Positions 49,478 through 58,433 of a DNA stretch of 64,000 bases are shown piece after piece. How positions within the stretch are numbered: position 1 is the stretch's first letter; each line of letters opens with the position of its first letter. The translations under genes were made by a program, and so were the position numbers. Source of the DNA: Hydrogenophilus sp. (GTDB lineage: Bacteria; Pseudomonadota; Gammaproteobacteria; Burkholderiales; Rhodocyclaceae); assembly GCA_026416515.1 (NCBI GenBank), contig JAOAEZ010000007.1, forward strand, positions 1-64,000. The letters run 5' to 3'. The notes under the pieces were generated by a model. The model saw only the letters and a program-made list of their open reading frames with translations, was not told where the DNA came from and ran no database searches.

Positions 49478-52383
49478 TAGTGGGCTTCGTCCCAGTTGCG
49501 ACCGATCCCGATGTCTACGAGGAGGGGAACAGCAAAGGGGGGAAGATGAAAGGTGGCCGCGTGCCGCTCGAGGACGGTTTGCATGAGGTGACGAACGAGT
49601 TCAGCAACGGTTTGGTGCTCGGCTTCAGGGACTTCGAGGAGGAGTTCGTCGTGGACTTGAAGGATGAGACGACTGCGCAGGCGATTCTGGTGGAGAGCAG
49701 CATGAATGTCGATCATGGCGAGTTTGATCAGGTCAGCAGCGCTTCCTTGCATGGGCGCATTGATCGCTACTCGTTCGTCAGCTGCCCGGAGCGCACTATT
49801 GGCGGCGTGAATGTGCCGCAACCAGATCCGTCTCCCGAAGAGGGTTTGAACGTAACCATTTTGTCGGGCAGCTTGCCGCGTGCGCTCCATATAGGCGGCA
49901 ACACCGGGATAACGGGTGAAGTAGCGGTGAATGAAGGCGTCGGCGTCGCGCCGCGAGATGTTGAGCGCACGCGCAAGACCGGCAGCGCCCATTCCGTAGA
50001 TGAGGCCGAAGTTGATGGTTTTGGCAAGCCGCCGTTCGTCTGCCGTAACGGCGGCGGGGGACTTGCCAAGGAGCTCCGCAGCCGTGGCACAGTGGATGTC
50101 TTGGCCAGCGTGAAAGGCGGCGATGAGGGCGGCGTCGTTGGCAAAGTGAGCCATGAGACGGAGTTCGATTTGAGAGTAGTCGGCGGAGAGGAGAAGATGA
50201 CCAGGAGGAGCAATAAAGGCGCGCCGAATCGCCCGCCCTTCTTCAGTGCGGACGGGAATATTTTGAAGGTTGGGTTCAGAGGAGCTGAGCCGACCGGTGA
50301 GGACCGAGCCTTGCGAAAAGGTGGTGTGAACACGACCGGTGCGAGGGTCTATGCGTTCGGGAAGACGGTCGAGGTAGGTGTTTTTGAGCTTGGAAAGGCG
50401 CCGGTGGTCGAGAATGGCGGCGATGATTTGAGCCGGGAGGGTGTGAGGTTCGAGGCGCTCGAGGAGCTGCTGCAGGGCCGCTTCGCTGGTGCTGGCTTGA
50501 CCGGTTTCGGTTTTCTGAAGAGGTTTGAGCCCGAGGTCGGTGTAGAGGAGTTGGGCGATCTGCTTGGGACTGGAGAGATTGATGGGACGAGCTGCAAGGG
50601 TGTGTACTCGGGCTTCTAGGTCTTGAAGCCATTGGGCAAACCGCTGGGATTGTTGGCAGAGTTGCTGGGCGTCGATCTGCACACCAGCGGTTTCCATCGC
50701 GAGGAGTACCGAAAGAAGCGGCCGCTCGATGTGGTGGTAGAGACGTTCGAGCGCAGGGTCTTGGGTGAGCTTGGGGGCAAGAGCGTGATAGAGCCGAAGG
50801 GTAAGGTCGGCATCTTCCGCCGCATAGCGAGTGGCGGTGGGGAGGTCGATTTGGTCAAAGGTGCGCGCGCGTTTGCCCGTGCCACAGATTTCAGCATAGG
50901 TGAGGGGGAGAAGGGCGAGTTCGCGTTGGGCAAGGTGGTCAAGGTCGTGAGGACGGTCGCTGGCAAGGAGATGGTCGATGAGGAGGGTGTCGTGAACGAG
51001 ACCGGCTACCGTGATTCCGTGAGCAGCGAGGATGTGGAGGTCAAATTTGGCGTTTTGGGCGATCTTGGGTGCAGAGGGGTCGGTAAACCAGGGGGAGAGG
51101 TGTTGATGAATGAGGGAGAGAGGAATCTGCGCCCCTTCCGGTTGCCGGTGGGCAATGGGGATATAGTAGGCTTCGCCGGGAGCGAGGGCAAAAGAGCAGC
51201 CGATGAGACGAGCGGTGCGGGGGTCAAGACCGTCGGTTTCGGTGTCAAAGGCGACAGGGGTCTGAGTGCGGGCAGCGACCGCGAGCCGCTGGGCGAGGTT
51301 AAGGAGGGCTTCCGGAGTTTGAATACAACCATAGCGGTCGCGCCGCATCGCAGCTTGCTCGGGGGTTTCGAGGAGGAGAGCAGTGGACGGAGCGGGAGGA
51401 GAGGAGGAAAGGGTAGGATCAGGGGAGATAGGAGGGGAAGGAGAGGGAGAGGAGGGAAAGGAAACAGAGGGAGCTGGGAGAGGAGGAGGAGCAGAGGAGG
51501 CGGGGTCGTTATGGGGAGAGAAGGGGGAGGAGGAACGACTTTTTTCATATTCGGCGATGAGCGTACGAAATTCGAGTTGTTCGAGAAAGGAGCGCAGGGA
51601 GGGCCAGTCGAGAGGGTGAATGATGAGGTCGTCTAGGGTGACGGAAAGGGGAAGGTCGCGGCGAAGCGTATTGAGGGCTTTGGCTGTGGGAAGCCAGGCA
51701 AGGTGGGCGCGCAGGTTTTCACCAATTTTGCCCGGGATGGTGGGGGCGGCAGCAAGGAGGGCTTCAAGGGATCCATATTGATTGAGCCATTTGGCGGCGG
51801 TTTTGGGGCCACAGCCAGGAAGCCCAGGGATGTTGTCTACCGCGTCGCCAATGAGGGCAAGATAGTCGGGGATGAGGCGAGGGGGGACACCAAATTTAGC
51901 CGTGACCCCCGCTTCGTCGAGAAGTTCGTCGCGCAGGGTGTCGAGCCAGAGGGTGTCAGGGGCGACAAGTTGAGTGAGGTCTTTGTCGCCGGTGACGATA
52001 AGGATCGACCAACCCCGGGTACGCGCTTGGTCGGTGAGGGTGGCGATGAGGTCGTCAGCTTCGCTGCCGGGTTGGAGAAGCAGCGGCCAGCCCATGAGGG
52101 GAAGGAGTTGATGAAGGAGGGGAATCTGCGCTACAAGAGGAGGCGGGGTGGGAGGGCGATTGGCTTTGTAGGAGGGGTAGAGGTGCTGCCGATGGGTGGG
52201 ACCGTGAGCGTCTAAGATGGCGGCTCGGTGAGTGGCGGGATAGTGGGTTTCTAGCTTCCTGAGCATGGCAGCTAGGCCGCGAAGGGCACCAGTGGGTTGC
52301 CCCGTACGGGTGGTGAGGTTGGGCATGGCGTGGTAGGCGCGGTAGAGAAAGCTGGAGGTGTCGAGGAGAATAAGCCGGTTCAT
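49477..52383 (-). CDS. polA: DNA polymerase I
   Basis: 968 residues. The 5'-3' exonuclease (about 1-280) has LILLDTSSFLYRAYHAMP, VTGDKDLTQLV and GLPGCGPKTAAKWL. A Ser/Pro linker of about 50 residues follows. The 3'-5' proofreading domain (about 350-540) retains VAFDTETDGLDP with the D-x-E metal residues, so it is probably active. The polymerase domain shows LSADYSQIELRLMAHF (motif A), RRLAKTINFGLIYGMGA (motif B) and LQVHDELLLEVPE (motif C). It removes primers and fills gaps. msbA follows directly. Confidence 0.97.
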   Translation of the reverse strand: MNRLILLDTSSFLYRAYHAMPNLTTRTGQPTGALRGLAAMLRKLETHYPATHRAAILDAHGPTHRQHLYPSYKANRPPTPPPLVAQIPLLHQLLPLMGWPLLLQPGSEADDLIATLTDQARTRGWSILIVTGDKDLTQLVAPDTLWLDTLRDELLDEAGVTAKFGVPPRLIPDYLALIGDAVDNIPGLPGCGPKTAAKWLNQYGSLEALLAAAPTIPGKIGENLRAHLAWLPTAKALNTLRRDLPLSVTLDDLIIHPLDWPSLRSFLEQLEFRTLIAEYEKSRSSSPFSPHNDPASSAPPPLPAPSVSFPSSPSPSPPISPDPTLSSSPPAPSTALLLETPEQAAMRRDRYGCIQTPEALLNLAQRLAVAARTQTPVAFDTETDGLDPRTARLIGCSFALAPGEAYYIPIAHRQPEGAQIPLSLIHQHLSPWFTDPSAPKIAQNAKFDLHILAAHGITVAGLVHDTLLIDHLLASDRPHDLDHLAQRELALLPLTYAEICGTGKRARTFDQIDLPTATRYAAEDADLTLRLYHALAPKLTQDPALERLYHHIERPLLSVLLAMETAGVQIDAQQLCQQSQRFAQWLQDLEARVHTLAARPINLSSPKQIAQLLYTDLGLKPLQKTETGQASTSEAALQQLLERLEPHTLPAQIIAAILDHRRLSKLKNTYLDRLPERIDPRTGRVHTTFSQGSVLTGRLSSSEPNLQNIPVRTEEGRAIRRAFIAPPGHLLLSADYSQIELRLMAHFANDAALIAAFHAGQDIHCATAAELLGKSPAAVTADERRLAKTINFGLIYGMGAAGLARALNISRRDADAFIHRYFTRYPGVAAYMERTRQAARQNGYVQTLFGRRIWLRHIHAANSALRAADERVAINAPMQGSAADLIKLAMIDIHAALHQNRLRSRLILQVHDELLLEVPEAEHQTVAELVRHLMQTVLERHAATFHLPPFAVPLLVDIGIGRNWDEAH

Positions 52384-52448
52384 GGAGCACTTTGGGTTTT
52401 GGTGAGCGTTAGGGTAGCATAGCGGAGTGGTTTGAGAGGCAGTGGGCT

Positions 52449-53174
52449 ATGGGTTTGCGCGAGAAGATTCCCGGACGATTGGATGATCCAAAGGATTTAT
52501 TAGAGAATGGCCGAGAGGCGTGGCGATTGTTCGCGATTTTATCGGAGTTCGTGGAGGGGATCGAACGGTTGGCTCCCGTGCGGCCGGCGGTGTCGGTGTT
52601 CGGGAGCGCGCGTTTGCCCGCCGATCATCGCTATTGCCAGTTGGCGGAGGAAATCGGCCGAGCGTTGTCCGAGGCAGGGTTCGCAGTGATCACCGGAGGA
52701 GGGCCCGGGGTGATGGAGGCAGCAAATCGCGGGGCTTTTTTCGGGCCAAGCCCGTCAGTGGGGTTAAATATCCAGTTGCCGCACGAGCAGCATGCTAATC
52801 CATATCAGGATGTTTCCCAGACGTTCCGCCATTTCTTCGCGCGTAAGTATATGTTCGTGCGGTTTGCGTCGGCTTATGTGGTGTTGCCCGGAGGTTTCGG
52901 AACGTTGGATGAGCTGCTGGAGGTGATGACATTGATCCAGACAGGAAAGTCGCGCCGCATCCCAGTGGTGTTGGTGGTGAAGGAGTTTTGGAGAGGGTTG
53001 CTGGGATGGTTGCAGGAACGGGTGGTGGGAGAGGAGTTGGCGGCCGCGGAGGATTTGAAGATCGTGGAGGTGGTCGATGAGCCCGAGGAGGTAGTGGCAA
53101 CCATCTTCCGCTATTATGAACGACGGGGGTTCGAGTTGTCCGAGAGCGAGCGCCAGTTGTTGTGGAATTTGTGA
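52449..53174 (+). CDS. LOG-family protein (TIGR00730-type Rossmann fold)
   Basis: 241 residues from ATG at 52449. It has the two LOG motifs: ITGGGPGVMEAANRGAF (about 84-100) and VLPGGFGTLDELLEVMT (about 145-161), whose Arg/Gly and Glu residues bind and cleave nucleoside 5'-monophosphates. Family members release free cytokinin-type bases or act as general AMP nucleosidases. The physiological substrate is not predictable. It is divergent from polA with a 65-base gap. Confidence 0.9.
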   Translation: MGLREKIPGRLDDPKDLLENGREAWRLFAILSEFVEGIERLAPVRPAVSVFGSARLPADHRYCQLAEEIGRALSEAGFAVITGGGPGVMEAANRGAFFGPSPSVGLNIQLPHEQHANPYQDVSQTFRHFFARKYMFVRFASAYVVLPGGFGTLDELLEVMTLIQTGKSRRIPVVLVVKEFWRGLLGWLQERVVGEELAAAEDLKIVEVVDEPEEVVATIFRYYERRGFELSESERQLLWNL

Positions 53175-53208
53175 GCGGTTGAGCATGAGGAGGCGTAGGG
53201 AGGTTGAG

Positions 53209-53559
53209 ATGAACAAATGGTGGAGAAGGAGAGGGAAGGGTTGGCGAGTGATCGCAGTGGGGGTAATGGTGGGATTGAGCGGGGGGGAGACGAGCGGCGG
53301 AGAGATCCCCCCACCGCCGATATTACCAGGGGCGGTGACCGAGGCCGATTTGATGACGCCAGAGGTGGTGGTGCGCACGGAGGGGGAGAGTGTGGTCACG
53401 GAGTACCGGGTGGGGGGACGTACCTATCTGGTGCGGGTGGCTCCCCCCGTGGGGGCTCCATATTTTTTGATGGATCGTTCAGGTTCGGGGGTGTTTGAGC
53501 GGTTAGAGGAGCTGCCTTCCCTCACCCCGCCGCTTTGGGTGATCCAGGAGTGGCGGTGA
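53209..53559 (+). CDS. DUF2782 small periplasmic protein
   Basis: 116 residues from ATG at 53209 behind AGGGAGG. A signal-peptide-like segment (about 12-30) precedes a Pro-rich front (GEIPPPPILPG) and the family core: EVVVRTEGESVVTEYRVGGR, then YLVRVAPPVGAPYFLMDRSG. DUF2782 proteins commonly sit near polA in beta- and gammaproteobacteria. No function is known. It is followed after eight bases by the O-antigen ligase-like gene. Confidence 0.8.
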   Translation: MNKWWRRRGKGWRVIAVGVMVGLSGGETSGGEIPPPPILPGAVTEADLMTPEVVVRTEGESVVTEYRVGGRTYLVRVAPPVGAPYFLMDRSGSGVFERLEELPSLTPPLWVIQEWR

Positions 53560-53567
53560 GGAAGACG

Positions 53568-54890
53568 ATGAAGGAGAAAGAGGGGGAAGAGGGATGCGTC
53601 CGAGCGATGCCAAGAGGGTGGGAGCGATGGAGCGCATATAGAGAGGCAGCAGCGGGGGGTGGGGTTTTGGCATTGGCTACAGCGGTGGTGTGGATGCAGC
53701 CGTTGCCAGGGGGACCTCGATGGGCAACCGCATTGCTGTGGTTGATAGGGTTGGGGGCAGTGGCGAGGGGGGGATGGCGCGAGACACCAATACCTTTGCG
53801 AGTAGCGGCGTTGTTTTGGGTGGCTTTCGGGGGAGTGATCGGCGCTTCGTTGGTGGGGGCTGAGGAGCCATCGGCGGGATTGGGGTACGGGGTGGCGGCG
53901 ATCGCGTGGGGGGCTGCTGTGGTGGGGGTGAGCAGGGGATTAAAAGGGGTAAGAGAGGGGTGGGTGTGGCTGCAGCGAGGGGTGGCGGTGGGGTTTTGGG
54001 GATTGTTGGGGGATGCATGGGTGCAGTTTGCGTGGGGACGAGATCTGTTCGGGGTGCCGTTCGGGCCCGATTATTTCGAGGGGAGATTGGTGGGGCCTTT
54101 CGCCGATTCGTTGCGGTTGCCAGTGCTGCTGGCGGTGCTTTTTCCAGTGGCGGTTTGGCCGTGGCGGAGACGATGGGGGTGGGTGGCAATGGCGTGGTTG
54201 GCGTGCGCGTGGGTGGTGCTGTTGTCAGGGGCTCGAAGCGCAGTGGTGTTGCTGGTGGCGACCTCTTTGCCCGTGGTGTGGGGATGGCCGCGCCGGTGGC
54301 AATGGGGGATGTTGGTAGGGTTGACCGCCGTGGCGGTCGCCGCCGCGAGCGTGTCGGAGCCTTTGCGAGAGCGTTTGGTGAGAAGTAGTGAGGGGGTGAT
54401 GGCATGGGTGAAGGGGGAGGATCCTGTGCGGGCTTTGGACACAGCGCTCTCTTTCCGAGCGTCGTTGTGGCGGACCGCTTGGCGGATGGGGGCAGAACAT
54501 CCGGTGTTGGGGGTAGGGGCAAAACAGTTTGCGGTGGTGTACCCTACATTCGCTCCAGAGGGGGATCCTTTCCGAGAGGGGGATCCTTACCATGCCCATC
54601 ATGTGTGGCTGGGGGTGTGGGCGGAGCTGGGAGGGGTGGGGGTGTTATGGTTGCTAGGCTTCGTGGGGGTGGGTGGGTGGATGTGGTGGCGCGCTCGCGC
54701 GGAGCTCCGAGAACGGGCAGCGCCGTGGGGGGCGGCGTTGGGGGGATATCTTTTCCCGTTGCAGTCGGCGCCTGTGCTGTTGTCGGTGTGGTGGTGGCCA
54801 GTGGTGTGGTTACTGAGCACGGCGTTTTTTGCCGCACTCAGCGGGGAGGGGGAAAGAAGCGATGGAGGAGTTGAGCAAGCTGTTGACTGA
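53568..54890 (+). CDS. O-antigen ligase/polymerase-like membrane protein
   Basis: 440 residues from ATG at 53568, with GAGGAAG upstream. About ten hydrophobic helices are present. A large periplasmic loop at about 300-370 ends in the Wzy_C/WaaL family motif HPVLGVGAKQFAVVYPTF and a His pair (DPYHAHHVWLGVWAELG), matching the catalytic loop of O-antigen ligases, where His and Arg act; SGARSAVVLL at about 218 is also typical. WaaL joins polysaccharide to lipid A-core in the periplasm; a polymerase (Wzy) role is an alternative. Its last 53 bases overlap the convergent glycosyltransferase gene. Confidence 0.82.
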   Translation: MKEKEGEEGCVRAMPRGWERWSAYREAAAGGGVLALATAVVWMQPLPGGPRWATALLWLIGLGAVARGGWRETPIPLRVAALFWVAFGGVIGASLVGAEEPSAGLGYGVAAIAWGAAVVGVSRGLKGVREGWVWLQRGVAVGFWGLLGDAWVQFAWGRDLFGVPFGPDYFEGRLVGPFADSLRLPVLLAVLFPVAVWPWRRRWGWVAMAWLACAWVVLLSGARSAVVLLVATSLPVVWGWPRRWQWGMLVGLTAVAVAAASVSEPLRERLVRSSEGVMAWVKGEDPVRALDTALSFRASLWRTAWRMGAEHPVLGVGAKQFAVVYPTFAPEGDPFREGDPYHAHHVWLGVWAELGGVGVLWLLGFVGVGGWMWWRARAELRERAAPWGAALGGYLFPLQSAPVLLSVWWWPVVWLLSTAFFAALSGEGERSDGGVEQAVD

Positions 54891-55980
54891 GGATCGATTC
54901 GGAGAAGTATCGGGTGTAGGTGCGGTGAGCGGCTTGGGCGAGAGCGGTGAGGATAGAGTAGGGGAGAGCAGCAAGGTGGGCGAGGGCTTGGGGGATGGTC
55001 CAGGGATTTTGAGGATCTACCCAATAGATTCCGGTTTGAATGGGCGGGGCGTGAGAGAGCACGGAGGGGTAGCTGGGGGCAGAACGAGTGAGAATGGGAC
55101 GAGCCGCAGCGAGGCCTTGGAAGATCTTATTGGGGATGACGCGACCGGCTTTGGGGGTGAGTCCAAAGATGCCGAGGACGCCGTGGGCTGCGGCAATGCG
55201 CGCGGGAAGGTCGCGGTAAGGGATGGGAGCGGCGAGGTGAAGCGTTAGGGGAGGAGGGGGAGGATGCGCGCAGAGGAGGTGTTCGATGCGGGGACGGAGA
55301 GGACCGTCGCCGATGAGCGTGAGGCGCAGGGGAGGACCTGTATAAGAGGAGAGCGCGGCGATGAGTTGCTCGATGCCATGCAGGGGAAGGTAGGTGCCCC
55401 AGAAGAGGAGCTCTGGCCCTTGGTGGGGGGGGATAGGGGGGAGAGGGGTGGGGGAGAAGTGGCTTTGGTCGGCACCTACCCAGATGAGGTGGAGCTTTTC
55501 AGGGGGAATCCCGAGGGTGTGGGTAAAGTAGCGGGCGTGTTCGAGAGTGTCGACGACGACAGCGTCGCAGGCGGCGAGTAGCCGTTGTTCCCAGCGCCGC
55601 AGCCGTTCAGCCGCCGGGTGGGTGGGCGGCCATTTGCACCGCTCGTAGACTTGTTTGTCATAGGCAGAGATGAGAGGATCGGCGATAATGGGAATGCGAC
55701 GCGGTTTGGCCCAGGCTTGGGCAGCAGCAAGGTCGCGTTGCCGAAAGGCGGGGACCCAGATGAGGGCAGGAGGAGAAAGGCGAGTGAGCGCGGCTTGCCA
55801 GTGCCCAAGCAAACTGAGCGCCGGCCGAAAGGAGGTGAGGCGATAGCCGAGGGCGAGGGTGAGACGACGAAGAATGACGTTGCGAGGGTAGCAGGGGTCG
55901 TAACGCCCCCACCAGAGAATGGTGCGAGGGGAAGAGGAGGAGAGGTTAGCGAGAGGAGGAATCGGTCGAGGAGTGGCCAC
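54838..55980 (-). CDS. GT-B glycosyltransferase of the LPS core locus
   Basis: 380 residues from the GTG at 55980, overlapping the preceding GT2 gene by 35 bases; the open frame further upstream is a shadow of that gene. N-terminal half: ILWWGRYDPCYPRNVILRRL. C-terminal half: ELLFWGTYLPLHGIEQLIAA, RLTLIGDGPLRPRIEHLL, and the donor-binding GIFGLTPKAGRVIPNKIFQG with the GT4-like E-x7-E replaced by a lysine/asparagine variant. It probably extends the LPS core using a nucleotide sugar at the cytoplasmic face. The specific sugar is unknown. The start is the least certain part. Confidence 0.78.
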   Translation of the reverse strand: MATPRPIPPLANLSSSSPRTILWWGRYDPCYPRNVILRRLTLALGYRLTSFRPALSLLGHWQAALTRLSPPALIWVPAFRQRDLAAAQAWAKPRRIPIIADPLISAYDKQVYERCKWPPTHPAAERLRRWEQRLLAACDAVVVDTLEHARYFTHTLGIPPEKLHLIWVGADQSHFSPTPLPPIPPHQGPELLFWGTYLPLHGIEQLIAALSSYTGPPLRLTLIGDGPLRPRIEHLLCAHPPPPPLTLHLAAPIPYRDLPARIAAAHGVLGIFGLTPKAGRVIPNKIFQGLAAARPILTRSAPSYPSVLSHAPPIQTGIYWVDPQNPWTIPQALAHLAALPYSILTALAQAAHRTYTRYFSESILSQQLAQLLHRFFPPPR

Positions 55981-56743
55981 GTTGATGAAGTTCCCAGGCT
56001 TTGGCGAGCCGAAGAAAACGGGTGAACGCGTACATGTGGCTGATGACAATACCAGTGGTTCCGTTGATAAATTCGCGCCGGAGGAGGTAGGATTTCCAGA
56101 AGGCCAGGAAGGGGAGGAAAAAGAGGAGCCAGGGGGAGGGACGCCGCCCCCGCCGTACCAGTTCTTCCGCACGCCAGGTGGTGGTTTGGTTGATTTTGGC
56201 GACGTGGTGGGTAAGGGAGCGAAAGGAGCGGTGGAGAAGGTAGTTTTTGAGGTGACCAACGGTACCACTGCGGACGATCACCGAGTCGTGGACAGGGTGG
56301 TCTTTGAACCCCGCCCGTCGCCGGTCATAGAGGCGAATAGGGTGGTGAAAGGCAGTCCAGGGGTGACCATGGGTTTGCGTGGGGTAGATCGGGAGAACAG
56401 GGAGCGTGTAGGCGGCGTGGGGAGGTTCGCCCGCTGCAAAGAGCGCGCGGATCTCAACGGCTAGTTCAGGGGTAAGGGCTTCGTCGGCGTCTAGGTTGAG
56501 GATCCAGAAGTGGCGACAGTTTTTTTCAGCGAAGACTTTTTGCGGACCATAGCCGCGCCATTCGTGAAAGAGAACCCGCGCTCCAAGAGATTGAGCCACG
56601 GCGACGGTGGCGTCGGTGCTGCCACTGTCGACAACTAGGATTTCATCCGCGAGGGAACGAACCGACTCAATTGCAGCGGGAAGACGGTCCGCTTCGTCGC
56701 GGGTGATGATGAACACAGAGAGGGGAAGAGGAGAGGGAGTCAT
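55946..56743 (-). CDS. GT2 family LPS core glycosyltransferase (WaaE/KdtX-like)
   Basis: 265 residues from ATG at 56743, overlapping the next GT by four bases. Motifs: LSVFIITRDEADRLPAAIES (about 8-27), EILVVDSGSTDATV (about 34-47), WILNLDADEALTPEL (DxD, about 78-92) and HPIRLYDRRRAGF (about 132). These match the WaaE/KdtX beta-1,4-glucosyltransferase group, which adds glucose to the inner-core heptose. A membrane-proximal amphipathic region lies at about 200-225. The exact acceptor is inferred. Confidence 0.85.
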   Translation of the reverse strand: MTPSPLPLSVFIITRDEADRLPAAIESVRSLADEILVVDSGSTDATVAVAQSLGARVLFHEWRGYGPQKVFAEKNCRHFWILNLDADEALTPELAVEIRALFAAGEPPHAAYTLPVLPIYPTQTHGHPWTAFHHPIRLYDRRRAGFKDHPVHDSVIVRSGTVGHLKNYLLHRSFRSLTHHVAKINQTTTWRAEELVRRGRRPSPWLLFFLPFLAFWKSYLLRREFINGTTGIVISHMYAFTRFLRLAKAWELHQRGHSSTDSSSR

Positions 56744-57891
56744 GAGGTTCTTTCCAGGGTGGAGGGGAAAGAGGCGAGACGAGCGTAGAGCGCGAGGGTG
56801 GCGCGCTGCATCGCAGCGAGGGTAAACCGTTCCGGAAGGGGCGCTTCCACAGGGGGAAGAGTACCGGCGAGCGCGGCGAGAATCTTGCGGCCGAGCGCGC
56901 GGCGGTCGTAGGGGGCAACCGAGCCAGAGGGGTAGAGGGCAGAGAGTTGCTCGGCAACCCCTCCGTGGTGGTAGGCGATGACCGGGGTGCCGAGGGCGAG
57001 CGCTTCAAGAGTGGTGCGACCAAAGGCTTCCGGACGCGTGGAGAGCGAGAGAACGAGTTCACTGGCGGCGAGGATCTCGCGGAGGTCGGCACGCTCGCCA
57101 GTGAGGGTGACCGAGGAGGAGAGGTGGCGCTGGGCGATGAGGGTGCGGAGGTGACGTTCGTAGGCGCGGTGGTGACGGGCCGCACCGCCGACGATGAGGA
57201 GGTGGGCGTCGGGGTGGTGAGCGATAATTTCAGGCCAGAGGGCAAGGACTTCTTCATGGCCTTTCCAGCGAGTGAGACGACCGGGGAGGACAACCCAGCG
57301 TTTACCACGGGTTTGAGGAAATTGTTGGTACCACCGTTCATACCAGAGGGGAGGGGGATGATAGCCGCGGGGATAAAAGGCGGGGTCGATCCCGCGAGGA
57401 ATGGTGATGAGCCGTTCCGGGGGAGTTTTGGGATAGGCGCGCCGAACGTAGGCGTAAACGGCTTCAGAGACACAGATAACCGCTTCACCACGGGTCATGA
57501 TGGCACTGTAGGGGTTGATAGAGTAAAAGCCGTGAACAGTGGTGACAAGACGAGGACGCCGCTGGGGGGGAAGAGAGCGCCAGGTGAGGTAACCGAGCCA
57601 GGCGGGGAAGCGTGAGCGGAGGTGAAGGATGTGGGGTTTTTTACAGGCGATGAGGTCGAGGAGACGGGGAATATAACGCCAGAGGGTAAACGGAGATTTG
57701 CGACCGATCGGCCAGGGGTACCATTCCACTCCGATCTGTTGCAGCCGCTCTGCGTAGTGGCCGGGGGCAGCGACGACGATGGCATGGTGGCCAGCGTTGA
57801 CGAGGGCTTCGGCAATTTCGAGAGTGCCGCGCTCTACCCCACCCGTGCCGAGGGCAGGGAGGAGTTGTAAAACCGTCAGCGGTTGAACCAC
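56740..57891 (-). CDS. GT4 family glycosyltransferase
   Basis: 383 residues. GT-B fold: VLQLLPALGTGGVERGTLEI at about 7-26 (glycine-rich loop of GT4 enzymes), TTVHGFYSINPYSAIM, and ICVSEAVYAYVRR at the inter-domain crossing. C-terminal domain: VVLPGRLTRWKGHEEVL and the donor motif RPEAFGRTTLEALALGTPVI with E-x7-E. It retains all features of a retaining transferase. It overlaps cobC by 16 bases and the WaaE-like gene by four, forming one long transcription unit with the cobalamin genes. Confidence 0.88.
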   Translation of the reverse strand: MVQPLTVLQLLPALGTGGVERGTLEIAEALVNAGHHAIVVAAPGHYAERLQQIGVEWYPWPIGRKSPFTLWRYIPRLLDLIACKKPHILHLRSRFPAWLGYLTWRSLPPQRRPRLVTTVHGFYSINPYSAIMTRGEAVICVSEAVYAYVRRAYPKTPPERLITIPRGIDPAFYPRGYHPPPLWYERWYQQFPQTRGKRWVVLPGRLTRWKGHEEVLALWPEIIAHHPDAHLLIVGGAARHHRAYERHLRTLIAQRHLSSSVTLTGERADLREILAASELVLSLSTRPEAFGRTTLEALALGTPVIAYHHGGVAEQLSALYPSGSVAPYDRRALGRKILAALAGTLPPVEAPLPERFTLAAMQRATLALYARLASFPSTLERTS

Positions 57892-58433
57892 TTAAGTACG
57901 GCGCCCCAAGGGTGGATGTCGAAACGGGTGCTGCGGCTACAGGCAACGTCAAGGGCTAACCACCGTTCGCGCGGAAGCCCGAGGAGATGGCCGGTGAGGA
58001 CTTTCAGCGGTCCAGCATGGGCTACTACGACGATCGCCGGAGCGTCGAGACGCCGCTCACGTGTCTCTTGCCACCATTCGAGGACGCGAAGGGCCATCTC
58101 CGCAGCCGATTCGCCGTTGGGCGGTTGAAAGCCAAAAGGGTGGTTGGCCCAGCGTTCAATCTCGTCGGGCGGGAGGTCGGCGAAAGGAAGGCCTTCCCAG
58201 TCACCAAAGTCGATTTCGAGCAGCCGGTCGTCAAAAGAGGGAGAGCCTAGGAGGCGGGCGAGCGCCGCGCAGCGTTCACTAGGGCTGCTGTAGATGTAGT
58301 AGTGCGGGGGGAGGTGAGGTTGAAGCTGGGCTGCAACGGAGTCGGGTTTTTCCGCAAGAGGCCAATCGCGCCGCCCGAGACAGATTCCATCAGGGGCGGC
58401 GGTTTTGGGGTGACGAATCAGGTGGAGTTCCAT
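57876..58433 (-). CDS. cobC: Alpha-ribazole phosphatase-like histidine phosphatase
   Basis: 185 residues from the ATG at 58433. Phosphoglycerate-mutase-like family: the catalytic HLIRHPKT (R-H with the phospho-His) at about 4-11, a conserved Arg in SSPSERCAALA, Glu in LLEIDFGDWEG, and VVVAHAGPLKVL near the C-terminus. In place of the usual RHG it reads RHP. Position next to cobS and cobT supports alpha-ribazole-5'-phosphate dephosphorylation in cobalamin synthesis. It overlaps cobS by 16 bases. Confidence 0.85.
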   Translation of the reverse strand: MELHLIRHPKTAAPDGICLGRRDWPLAEKPDSVAAQLQPHLPPHYYIYSSPSERCAALARLLGSPSFDDRLLEIDFGDWEGLPFADLPPDEIERWANHPFGFQPPNGESAAEMALRVLEWWQETRERRLDAPAIVVVAHAGPLKVLTGHLLGLPRERWLALDVACSRSTRFDIHPWGAVLKWFNR

